The notes under the pieces are model-generated. The model was not told where the DNA came from. It worked only from the letters and a program-made list of their open reading frames with translations, and did not search any database. Below, one piece after another: positions 43,737 through 51,559 of a DNA stretch of 64,000 nt; the first letter of the stretch is position 1; every line of letters starts with the position of its first letter. The stretch spans positions 8,494,001 to 8,558,000 of the forward strand of contig NZ_CP075896.1 in the NCBI RefSeq assembly GCF_018604545.1, given 5' to 3'. The position numbers and the translations under genes were made by a program. The DNA is from Streptomyces koelreuteriae (GTDB lineage: Bacteria; Actinomycetota; Actinomycetes; Streptomycetales; Streptomycetaceae).

Positions 43737-43991
43737 TCAGCTCCAGCCGAACCGACGGTCCACCACCGCGGTGAACTCGTCCAGGGTCAGCACCGCGTCC
43801 CCGTTCTGGTCGGCGGTGTCGAACAGCGCGGAGGACGCGTCGACGTCCTGCACTCCCCAGAACGGCAGGACGCCGGAGGCCGCCAGAGACGGTCCGTTCG
43901 TCCGCAGAGCGACGATGACCTCCACCCGGGTGAGAACCCCGTCATGGTCGAGGTCTAGGGCCTCGAACAGTCTGCGGGCCTTGTCACTCAT
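43737..43991 (-). CDS. EF-hand calcium-binding protein
   Basis: An 84-aa protein with two canonical EF-hand loops: Asp13-Asp15-Asp17-Val19-Glu24 (DLDHDGVLTRVE) and Asp61-Asn63-Asp65-Val67-Glu72 (DQNGDAVLTLDE). Each loop has Glu at position 12, so both should bind Ca2+. Between them is a short hydrophobic stretch (VLPFWGV) unlike typical pairs. It is cytoplasmic and resembles the small calmodulin-like proteins of Streptomyces (Cab family). The first ATG (43991) after GGGGAC is chosen; longer frames lack support. It is divergent from the HEAT-repeat gene. Confidence 0.85.
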   Translation of the reverse strand: MSDKARRLFEALDLDHDGVLTRVEVIVALRTNGPSLAASGVLPFWGVQDVDASSALFDTADQNGDAVLTLDEFTAVVDRRFGWS

Positions 43992-44134
43992 CCTTGTCCC
44001 CATCCACAAGTCGGGCAGGCCGGCGAATCCAATCCCGCTCACCGGGGAGGACGCCTCGCGGGGTGACCGGGTTGCCCCGCGACCGGCACCACAACCATTG
44101 TCCCGCTCGCAGGTCTTCCTCCTCGGAGGTGTCC

Positions 44135-45637
44135 ATGGGGGCGGACCAGCAGATCGCGTTCTTCCTGCGTGAGACGGCGGCGGCGGACCCGGAGCGGCGC
44201 ACGGCGGCGGTGAAAGGGCTGGGGAGGACGGGCGGGGCCGCATACGTTCGCGTCCTCGTCGCCGCGGCCGACGACCCCGCCCCCTCGGTGCGCGCGGCCG
44301 CCGCCCTGGCCCTGGGCCGACTCGGTGTCCCCGGGGCGGGCGGTGAGGTGCTGCCCCTGCTCATGGACGACGAGAACCCGGGCGTACGGCGCAGGGCGTC
44401 GGTCGCCGCCACCCGGCTGGGACTCCGGGGACCTGTGGTCACGGAGGCCTTCGCACGGAGGCTGTCCGACCCGGAACACCACGTGCGGATCAACGCCCTG
44501 GAAGGGCTGGCCGCACTGGGCGCACCTGGGGATGCCACGGCCCTGGTCGGGCTGCTCGGCGACCCGGACCCCGCCGTGTGGGGACGGGCCCGGACCCTGG
44601 TGTACCGGTGGAAGGACGACGCGGCGGTGCGGGCGGCAGTGATCCGCACCGCCCGGCAGGGCGCGGGCGCCGCCCGCGCGGGGGCCCTGGACGCGCTGCC
44701 GAAGGGCTGCTCCGAGCAGCTCCTGGACTCCTTGCTCACGGGCCTCGGCGACCCGTCCCCCGAGGTGCGCATCGCCGTGGCCCGGCGGCTGTTCGACATG
44801 CCAGCGCCGTGGACACAGGACGCACTGGCCGTGGCACTACGGACCGAGCGGGATCCCGAGGCCGCCGCACGGCTGCTGTGCGGCCTCGGACGGCTCGGCG
44901 ACGAGCGGGTGATCGGACCGGCGGTGCGGTGGCTGCGCGATCCCCAGGCCGGAGCGTCCGCCGCGCATGCCCTGGGCGCTGTGGACACGGGAACGGCCGC
45001 CGCGCACCTGCGCACGGCCCTGACCGACGAGACGTACCCCGCCCGCACTCGGGCCGCGGCGGCCACAGCCGTAGGAGCCGGGGCCCGATGGGACGCCGTG
45101 TGGCTCCTGCTGTCGCTCCTGGACGATCCCGACGACGACATACGCGCGGGCGTGATCGACGGACTGGACGCACTCGTCGACAACGGGCTCCGCCTCTGGG
45201 AGCGCCACCCCGTGGCCTGGGCCCTGGTCGAGCGACTGGAGGCCGGCGGGAAGCACACCTGGCGCACCCGCAACGCCCTCGACGGCCTCACCCAGGCCCT
45301 GCCCGCCGTACGGCGCCTCGCGGACGAAGCCCCGTCCGCCGAGGTCCGGGCCGCGGCCCTCTCGCTCCTCGCCACGGACGACGACACCGACGGGACCGAC
45401 GAGCACACCCGCCACGACGTCCGACGCTTCCTGCGCGGCCTGGACGACCCGCACGAAGCGGTCCGCTACGAGGCCGTCCTCGGTCTCGAACGCCGGGTGA
45501 CGGCGACCGGGGCGCTGCCACCCGGAAGCGAGGAGGCGCACACCCGGCTCACCGCCCTCACCGCGGACGCGTCCCCACGGCTGCGCCAGGCCGCCACCAG
45601 ACTCGTCGAGACGCTGGGCTCCGGCCCACAGCCCTGA
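44135..45637 (+). CDS. HEAT-repeat protein
   Basis: A 500-aa solenoid of HEAT/PBS-lyase-like repeats covering the whole chain; the units follow a pattern such as DDPAPSVRAAAALALGRLG, DENPGVRRRASVAATRLG and DPSPEVRIAVARRLFD. No catalytic motifs, signal peptide or membrane segments are seen, so it is a scaffold or adaptor. GGAGG lies five bases before ATG 44135. It is divergent from the EF-hand gene with a 143-base region holding both promoters. The pairing of a calcium sensor and a helical scaffold is suggestive but not proof of interaction. Confidence 0.85.
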   Translation: MGADQQIAFFLRETAAADPERRTAAVKGLGRTGGAAYVRVLVAAADDPAPSVRAAAALALGRLGVPGAGGEVLPLLMDDENPGVRRRASVAATRLGLRGPVVTEAFARRLSDPEHHVRINALEGLAALGAPGDATALVGLLGDPDPAVWGRARTLVYRWKDDAAVRAAVIRTARQGAGAARAGALDALPKGCSEQLLDSLLTGLGDPSPEVRIAVARRLFDMPAPWTQDALAVALRTERDPEAAARLLCGLGRLGDERVIGPAVRWLRDPQAGASAAHALGAVDTGTAAAHLRTALTDETYPARTRAAAATAVGAGARWDAVWLLLSLLDDPDDDIRAGVIDGLDALVDNGLRLWERHPVAWALVERLEAGGKHTWRTRNALDGLTQALPAVRRLADEAPSAEVRAAALSLLATDDDTDGTDEHTRHDVRRFLRGLDDPHEAVRYEAVLGLERRVTATGALPPGSEEAHTRLTALTADASPRLRQAATRLVETLGSGPQP

Positions 45638-45739
45638 ACCAGCACCCCGTCACTCCGCGCATCCCTCGCACCGGCGATTCTCGGACCCCTGCCGCCGTAC
45701 GCAGTGTGCCATCCGCCCCGCCGGGCCACACTGGATCCC

Positions 45740-46981
45740 GTGCGGCTGGTGATCATGACGGCGGGATCGCGCGGCGACGTAGCGCCGTACACCGGGTTGG
45801 GCGCGGCGCTGGCGCGCGGCGGGCACGAGGTCACGCTCGTCACCCACGCCCTGTTCGAGCCGCTGACCGCCGGCTCCGGGGTGCGCTTCCACCCGACCCC
45901 GGTCGACCCGCACGCCGAGTTGCACTCCGAGCGCGGCCGCGGCCTGCACACCAGCACCACGGGGCTCGGCAAACTGCTGCGCGTCGTCTCGATGGCCCGG
46001 TCGGCGGCCGAGGAGATGACCGACGACCTCGTCCGGGCGGCACGAGGCGCCGACGCCGTGCTGGCCGCCGGAGCCGTGGCCCCCCTGGGCCGCGCCATCG
46101 CCGAGGGCCTGACCCTGCCCAGCCTCGGACTGTTCCTCCAACCCCAGCACCCGACAAGGGAGTTCGGGGCACCCATGCTCGGCGGACGCTCCCTCGGCAC
46201 CGTGGGCAACCACCTGGGCGGACTGGCCGTCACCACCGCCGTCGACCAGGTCTTCACCCGGGCCCTGCGCCGACTGCACACCCGGCACGGCATGACCCTC
46301 CCCGGCCTCACCGCGATCCGCCGGGCCCATGAGCGGGCGCGCTGGCCGGTGCTGCACGGCTTCAGCGAGGCGGTCGTGCCCCGGCCACGGGACTGGCGGC
46401 CCGGGCTGGAGATCGCCGGGTACTGGTGGCCGTACGACACCCGGACCCTGCCCCCGGAGGTGGAGGAGTTCCTCGCCGCCGGGCCCGCCCCCGTCTTCGT
46501 CGGTCTGGGCAGCGCCACCGTGCCGGACCCGGAGCGCCTGAGCGGCGAGATCGTGCGCGCCCTGCGCGCGGCCGGACTGCGCGGCATCATCCAGCAGGGC
46601 TGGGCGGGCCTGGCCGCCCGCACCGACGACATGATCACCGTCGGCGATGTGCCGCACGCGTCGCTCTTTCCCCGGACGGCCGCCGTCGTCCACCATGCCG
46701 GAGCCGGGACCACCGCCGCCGTCCTGCGCGCGGGTGTCCCGGCCGTGCCGGTGCCGGTGCAGTTCGACGCCGGTTTCTGGGCGGCCCGTCTCGTCGCGCT
46801 GGGCACCGCCCCCTGCGCCGTCCCGCTGCGCCGCCTCACCGCCGGCGCGCTCGCCCCCGCCCTGCGCCGGGCCGTGGGCGACCCGGCGCACCGCGACCGT
46901 GCCCAGGACGTGGCGCGCCGCCTGGCCGAGGAGGACGGTGTGGCACCCGTCCTGGCGGCACTCGACCGACTCGCGAAGTGA
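45740..46981 (+). CDS. GT1-family glycosyltransferase (UGT-like)
   Basis: A 413-aa GT-B glycosyltransferase. The N-terminal motif VIMTAGSRGDVAPYTGLGAALARGGHEVTL is that of the sterol-glucosyltransferase/MGT-like GT1 group. The C-terminal half has the sugar-nucleotide block PVFVGLGSATVPD and the signature MITVGDVPHASLFPRTAAVVHHAGAGTTAAVLRAGVPAVPVPVQFDAGFWA. It transfers a hexose from a UDP- or dTDP-sugar to a small or lipid acceptor. GTG 45740 has no ribosome site, so it may be leaderless. The acceptor is not known; no aglycone genes are adjacent. Confidence 0.88.
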   Translation: MRLVIMTAGSRGDVAPYTGLGAALARGGHEVTLVTHALFEPLTAGSGVRFHPTPVDPHAELHSERGRGLHTSTTGLGKLLRVVSMARSAAEEMTDDLVRAARGADAVLAAGAVAPLGRAIAEGLTLPSLGLFLQPQHPTREFGAPMLGGRSLGTVGNHLGGLAVTTAVDQVFTRALRRLHTRHGMTLPGLTAIRRAHERARWPVLHGFSEAVVPRPRDWRPGLEIAGYWWPYDTRTLPPEVEEFLAAGPAPVFVGLGSATVPDPERLSGEIVRALRAAGLRGIIQQGWAGLAARTDDMITVGDVPHASLFPRTAAVVHHAGAGTTAAVLRAGVPAVPVPVQFDAGFWAARLVALGTAPCAVPLRRLTAGALAPALRRAVGDPAHRDRAQDVARRLAEEDGVAPVLAALDRLAK

Positions 46982-47002
46982 GCCGCGACCGGGCGCCGCG
47001 AC

Positions 47003-48034
47003 TCATGACAGCGGCACTGTCGACCCCCTGATCACCACCCGGCAGGGCAGGGTCTCGATCCCGGAGCGACGCGTACCGCCGGAGATCGCCGTGAACAGGG
47101 CGTGCGCGGCGGCCCGTCCGACCTGTTCGAGGTTCATGTCGACACTGGTCAGCGGTGGGCGGGACGCGGACGTCAGGACCCGCCAGTTGTCGAAGCCCAT
47201 GACCGCCACATCCTCCGGCACCCGCCGCCCGCGCTCGCGCAGCACGTCGATGACGCCCCGGGCGATCTGGTCGCTGCCGCACAGCACCGCGTCCACCTCC
47301 GGGTGCTGGTCCAGCAGCATCGCTGTGGCAGCCCGCCCCCAGCCCTCCGACCAAGCCCCGAACCGCGGCTCGCCCACCAGGGTCAGCCCCGCGCCGCCTA
47401 GCGCGGCCCGGGCACCCTCGGCACGCTCCTGCGCCGCGGCGTACCCGGGGTCGCCGGTGATGTGCGCGATCCGGGTGCGGCCGCAGGCCAGCAGGTGCTC
47501 CACGGCGATCCGGCCCGCGCCGACGCTGTCCGGGACGATGGACAGATCCTCCGGATTCTCCGACGGCGCGTACGCGTATACCACGGGGACCGGCAACTCC
47601 CGTCCCAGGGACGGACGCGGGTCGGTCCGGCTGCCGACCACGATGAGACCGTCGACCCGGCGGCCCAGCAGCGCGCGGACATGGTGCTGCTCGCGGATCG
47701 CGTCCCCGCGGGCATCGCACAGGAACACCGCGACCTCGCCCGCTCCGAACGCGTCCTCGGCGCCCATCAGTATCGGGATGCTGAACCGGCCCTCCAGGTC
47801 GCTGGTCAGCAGACCCACGGTGCCCGTCCGGCCGGCCAGCAGCCCCCGGGCCACCTGATTGGGACGGAACGCGAGGCGCTCGGCCGCCTCGATCACGCGT
47901 GTCCTGGTCTCCGCCCGCACCTGGCTGCGGCCGTTGAGGGCCTTGGACGCCGTGGCGATCGACACGCCCGCCAGCCGGGCGACATCGCTGAGGGTGGCGG
48001 GCTGCGAACGCGAGGGGCCGGTGGCCTGTGCCAT
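47003..48034 (-). CDS. LacI-family repressor of the arabinoside locus
   Basis: A 343-aa LacI/GalR regulator. The N-terminal helix-turn-helix is TLSDVARLAGVSIATASKALNG; the ligand domain follows with GLLTSDLEGRFSIPILMGAE and a closing segment DVAVMGFDNWRVLTSASRPPLTSVDMN. The effector should be a sugar delivered by the divergent ABC transporter. AGGAGAAG precedes ATG 48034; upstream frames are not used. Its gene is head-to-head with the solute-binding protein gene, with operator-like dyads between, a usual arrangement for a local repressor. Confidence 0.92.
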   Translation of the reverse strand: MAQATGPSRSQPATLSDVARLAGVSIATASKALNGRSQVRAETRTRVIEAAERLAFRPNQVARGLLAGRTGTVGLLTSDLEGRFSIPILMGAEDAFGAGEVAVFLCDARGDAIREQHHVRALLGRRVDGLIVVGSRTDPRPSLGRELPVPVVYAYAPSENPEDLSIVPDSVGAGRIAVEHLLACGRTRIAHITGDPGYAAAQERAEGARAALGGAGLTLVGEPRFGAWSEGWGRAATAMLLDQHPEVDAVLCGSDQIARGVIDVLRERGRRVPEDVAVMGFDNWRVLTSASRPPLTSVDMNLEQVGRAAAHALFTAISGGTRRSGIETLPCRVVIRGSTVPLS

Positions 48035-48122
48035 GGGTCTTCTCCTGTCTCGCGTCGTCTGCCGACGCCGTCGAGGGCACCCCGAACAGTACGCGGAAAT
48101 TTTCGGTCCTGTGCTGGTCCGC

Positions 48123-48145
48123 GTTTTCGAGTTCAACTCAGAAAC
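48123..48145. promoter_or_regulatory. 23-bp near-perfect dyad between the LacI and transporter genes
   Basis: The inverted repeat has arms GTTT..GAGTT and AACTC..AAAC around a single central C (outer GTTT/AAAC and inner GAGTT/AACTC match; two positions between them mismatch). It sits 18 bases before the -35 of the transporter promoter and is the best operator candidate for the LacI protein. Confidence 0.6.
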
Positions 48146-48162
48146 CGCTTCACGCAAGGGGA

Positions 48163-48192
48163 TTGACGGGTAGTGGGATGCGTCCTTAGCGT
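48163..48192 (+). promoter_or_regulatory. Promoter of the sugar transporter operon
   Basis: TTGACG (48163-48168), an 18-base spacer and TAGCGT (48187-48192) form a good HrdB-type promoter 110 bases before the binding-protein start. Confidence 0.6.
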
Positions 48193-48196
48193 CTCA

Positions 48197-48208
48197 GAAA
48201 GCCTTTTC
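48197..48208. promoter_or_regulatory. LacI-like dyad at the transcription start
   Basis: GAAAGCCTTTTC has GAAA/TTTC arms as in LacI-family consensus operators (GAAAGCGCTTTC) and sits just downstream of the -10. A related GAAACCGCTTC overlaps the upstream dyad at 48141-48151. Confidence 0.45.
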
Positions 48209-48301
48209 GGCCCGTTTCCGCCACTCAGTTCAGTGCCACCACATCATTGTCCCGACCGGCAGGCCCGCGCACGGCCCGCCGCGACACAAGGGGAATCGAC
48301 C

Positions 48302-49624
48302 ATGGGGAGCACGGGGAGCACGGCCGGACCGCGTGGACACAGACGCCGCCTCGTCACAGGTGCCATCGCCCTGCTCGCCACCGCGAGCCTGGTCACCGCA
48401 TGCGGCTCGGACAACGACGGCTCCGGCGGGGGAGGGGACAGGGCGGCGAGCGCCGGCGGCGTCGACGACGGCACCGAACTGACGATGTGGACGCGGGCGG
48501 CGACCCGGCCGCAGAGCGAGGCCCTGGTCAAGGCCTACAACGCGAGCCACAAGAACAAGATCGAGCTGACCGTCGTCCCCACCGACGACTACCAGGCCAA
48601 GGTCGGCGCGGCGGCCGGCTCCCGCGACCTGCCCGACCTGTTCGCCTCCGACGTCGTGTTCGTGCCCAACTACACCTCCAGCGGCCTCTTCGCCGACCTC
48701 ACCGAACGCGTCGACGCCCTGCCCTTCGCCGAGCACCTGGCCCAGTCCCACATCAAGGCCGGCACGTACGAGGACAAGAAGTACGTCGTCCCGCACACCC
48801 TCGACCTGTCGGTGCTCTTCTACAACAAGGAGCTCTACCGCAAGGCGAAGCTCGACCCCGAGAAGCCGCCCACCACTCTGCGCGAGTGGGACCGGCAGGC
48901 CCGGGCCGTGGACGCGCTCGGCGGCGGTGTCGACGGCACCTTCTTCGGCGGCAACTGCGGCGGCTGCGGCGTCTTCACCTGGTGGCCGTCCGTCTGGGCG
49001 GCGGGGGAGGACGTCCTCAACGAGGAGGGCACCGAGGCGAATCTCGCCTCCACCGCCTCGAAGAAGGTCTACGACACCTACCGAGGCTGGGTGCGGGACG
49101 ACATCGTGGCGCCCGGCGCCCGCGAGGAGACGGGCACGACCTGGACCGGCATCTTCCCCAAGGGCAAGGTCGGCGTGATGCCCATGCCGTCGACCACGCT
49201 CGGGCTGATGCCCAAGGACCTCGACCTCGGCGTGGCGCCCATCCCCGGTCCCGACGGCGGCAAGTCCACCTTCGTCGGCGGCGACGCCATCGGCATCTCC
49301 GCCACCAGCGAGTCCGCCGACCAGGCCTGGAACTTCCTCGCCTGGTCCCTCGGAGACAAGGCACAGGTCGACGTGGTCGCCGCGCACAAGGACGTGGTGG
49401 CCCGCACCGACCTCGCGTCCAACAAGCACTCCGAGGCCGACCCACGCCTGGTCACCATCAACGAACTTGTCGCCGAGGGCCGCACCCCGTACGCGATGAA
49501 GTTCGGCCAGACCTTCAACGACCCCAACGGGCCCTGGCTGGAGCTGATGCGCCACGCCGTCTTCGGCGACGGCAAGTCGGTCGAGAAGGACAACGACGCC
49601 GTCACCGCCTCACTGGCCGACTGA
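48302..49624 (+). CDS. Sugar ABC transporter, lipid-anchored solute-binding protein
   Basis: A 440-aa extracellular solute-binding protein (SBP family 1). The signal ends at a lipobox with Cys34 (LVTAC), and the mature domain starts after a Gly-rich tether. Typical elements are LTMWTRAATRPQSEALVKAYNASHKNKIELTVV near the N-terminus and a hinge region with ISATSESADQAWNFLAWSL. It captures oligosaccharides and delivers them to the two permeases encoded next. AAGGGGA precedes ATG 48302. The ligand is inferred from the GH127 genes that follow. Confidence 0.9.
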   Translation: MGSTGSTAGPRGHRRRLVTGAIALLATASLVTACGSDNDGSGGGGDRAASAGGVDDGTELTMWTRAATRPQSEALVKAYNASHKNKIELTVVPTDDYQAKVGAAAGSRDLPDLFASDVVFVPNYTSSGLFADLTERVDALPFAEHLAQSHIKAGTYEDKKYVVPHTLDLSVLFYNKELYRKAKLDPEKPPTTLREWDRQARAVDALGGGVDGTFFGGNCGGCGVFTWWPSVWAAGEDVLNEEGTEANLASTASKKVYDTYRGWVRDDIVAPGAREETGTTWTGIFPKGKVGVMPMPSTTLGLMPKDLDLGVAPIPGPDGGKSTFVGGDAIGISATSESADQAWNFLAWSLGDKAQVDVVAAHKDVVARTDLASNKHSEADPRLVTINELVAEGRTPYAMKFGQTFNDPNGPWLELMRHAVFGDGKSVEKDNDAVTASLAD

Positions 49625-49676
49625 ACCGACCCTCCCGACGACCTAAGGCCATGACGTCCTACGGCCAAGGAGAGCC

Positions 49677-50630
49677 ATGCCGGTGAAAGTGGCAGTCCGG
49701 GCGACGGCCGCGCACGTGACCTCGCCGCAGCCGCGGGGCGGCACACCCCCGCCCCGCTGGCGCTCCCGCAAGGCCAAAGGCCTGGCCTACGCGGCCCCCA
49801 CGGCGGTGTTCGTCACGGTCTTCTTCCTGCTGCCCCTGCTGCTGGTCGGTCAGATGTCGCTCAGCGACTGGCCGCTGCTCGGGGGAGACCGGGGAGTCAA
49901 CGCGCCCGAGAACTACTCCGACATCACCGACAGCACCCTGTTCTGGCCGGCGATCCGCTTCACCCTCCTCTACACCGTGATCGTCACGGTCGTCCTGCTC
50001 GCCCTGGCGCTGCTCCTGGCCCTGCTGGTGCAGGAGTCCCGCCCGGGCGCGGGCTTCTTCCGCACGGTCTACTTCCTGCCCGGCGCCCTCGGACTGGCCT
50101 CCGCGTCCCTGCTGTTCTGGGGCCTGTACAGCCCGACCACCGGCCCGCTCAGCCGCATCCTCGAAGGCCTCGGCCTCGTCGACGACCCGGTGTCCTTCCT
50201 CGGCTCACCGACGTCGGCCCTGTGGTCGACGGTGTTCCTGATCGTCTGGAAGTTCGCCGGCTTCTACATGCTGATCCTGCTCGTGGGCCTGCAGCGCATC
50301 CCGCACGAGGTGTACGAGGCGGCACGGATGGACGGCGCGAGCCGCGCCCAGATCTTCCGCTCCATCACCCTGCCGCTGCTGCGGCCCTCCCTCGCGCTGT
50401 GCCTGCTGCTGTGCGTGACCGGCTCCCTGCTCGCCTTCGACCAGTTCTTCATCCTCACCAAGGGCGGCCCGGACAACAGCACGGTCACCGTCGTCCAGCT
50501 GATCTACCGGGAGGCGTTCCAGCGGCTGAACCTCGGTACCGCGGCGGCCCTTTCGAACCTCGTGCTGGCCGCGCTGCTCCTGCTGAACGCCCTGCAGTTC
50601 CGGGGCCTGCGCCGCGCCGACGAGTCATGA
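49677..50630 (+). CDS. Sugar ABC transporter, permease 1
   Basis: A 317-aa inner-membrane permease (MalF-like) with six helices after a basic N-terminal tail. The EAA-loop is EVYEAARMDGASRAQIFRSITLPLLRPS, the contact for the ATPase. AAGGAG lies a few bases before ATG 49677. It follows the binding-protein gene by 52 bases and precedes the second permease. No ATP-binding subunit is encoded in the window; in Streptomyces one shared ATPase (MsiK) often serves several sugar transporters. Confidence 0.9.
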   Translation: MPVKVAVRATAAHVTSPQPRGGTPPPRWRSRKAKGLAYAAPTAVFVTVFFLLPLLLVGQMSLSDWPLLGGDRGVNAPENYSDITDSTLFWPAIRFTLLYTVIVTVVLLALALLLALLVQESRPGAGFFRTVYFLPGALGLASASLLFWGLYSPTTGPLSRILEGLGLVDDPVSFLGSPTSALWSTVFLIVWKFAGFYMLILLVGLQRIPHEVYEAARMDGASRAQIFRSITLPLLRPSLALCLLLCVTGSLLAFDQFFILTKGGPDNSTVTVVQLIYREAFQRLNLGTAAALSNLVLAALLLLNALQFRGLRRADES

Positions 50631-50661
50631 CACCCGCCGCCTCATGAGAAGGGACACCCCG

Positions 50662-51483
50662 GTGCTCACCCGCGCCCTGGGCCGGACGCCCCACTACGTC
50701 GTCGCCGGCTCCCTGGCCGTCATCTTCCTCTTTCCTCTGCTGTGGAACGCCTGGGCGTCGGTGAGCGGCCAGCCCGGCACCGCCCAGCAGTCCGGCTACG
50801 GCCTCGGCAACTACCGGACACTGCTGGAGTACGACGCCGGCCTGTGGCGATACCTGCTCAACAGCACGGTCGTCTCGGCACTGACCGTCGCCCTGACCCT
50901 CGGGGTGTCCCTGCTGGGCGGCTATGCCTTCGCCCGCTTCGACTTCCCCGGCAAGAACCTGCTGTTCCTGCTGACCCTGGCCATCCTCATGGTCCCCTAC
51001 GCCACCCTCCTCATCCCGCTCTACGTCCTGCTGGGCCGGCTCCATCTGCAGAACTCGCTGATCGGGCTGAGCCTCGTCCTGGCGATGTTCCAACTGCCGT
51101 TCGCCACCTTCATGATGCGGATCTCCTTCGAGGCGGTGCCCCGCGAACTGGAGGAGTCGGCCCTCGTCGACGGCTGCGGCACCGCGGGCGCCCTGCGCCG
51201 GGTGCTTCTGCCCGCGGTGCGGCCGGGGCTGATCACCGTGGGACTGTTCGCGTTCCTCGCCGCCTGGAACGACTTCATCGCACCCCTGATCCTCATCTCC
51301 GACAGCGAGAAGGCACCGCTGCCCCTGGCCGTCGCGAACCTGCGCCAGCAGAGCATGGGCGCCGTCGACTACGGCGCCACCGAGGCGGGCGTGGTGGTCC
51401 TGGCCGTGCCCTGTCTGCTGCTCTTCCTGCTGCTGCAACGGCACTACATCAGGGGCTTCATGTCCGGCGCCCTCAAGGGCTGA
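50662..51483 (+). CDS. Sugar ABC transporter, permease 2
   Basis: A permease of about 273 aa (MalG-like) with six helices and the EAA-loop PRELEESALVDGCGTAGALRRVLLPAVRPGL. A start at GTG 50662 (AAGGGA seven bases upstream) is preferred to ATG 50644, which lies almost on the preceding stop. It pairs with permease 1 to form the channel. The gene ends 76 bases before the first GH127 gene; that gap holds a short tandem repeat. Confidence 0.88.
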   Translation: MLTRALGRTPHYVVAGSLAVIFLFPLLWNAWASVSGQPGTAQQSGYGLGNYRTLLEYDAGLWRYLLNSTVVSALTVALTLGVSLLGGYAFARFDFPGKNLLFLLTLAILMVPYATLLIPLYVLLGRLHLQNSLIGLSLVLAMFQLPFATFMMRISFEAVPRELEESALVDGCGTAGALRRVLLPAVRPGLITVGLFAFLAAWNDFIAPLILISDSEKAPLPLAVANLRQQSMGAVDYGATEAGVVVLAVPCLLLFLLLQRHYIRGFMSGALKG

Positions 51484-51506
51484 GCCACCGCAGAGCCCTT
51501 TCGACA

Positions 51507-51529
51507 GACCAGACGGACCAGACGGACCA
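51507..51529 (+). repeat. Short tandem repeat between permease 2 and GH127 gene
   Basis: Two full copies and five more bases of the 9-bp unit GACCAGACG. It is probably slippage-derived; no regulatory meaning is clear. Confidence 0.6.
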
Positions 51530-51559
51530 CCGGAAGGACGTGGACGAAGGCATGGACTG

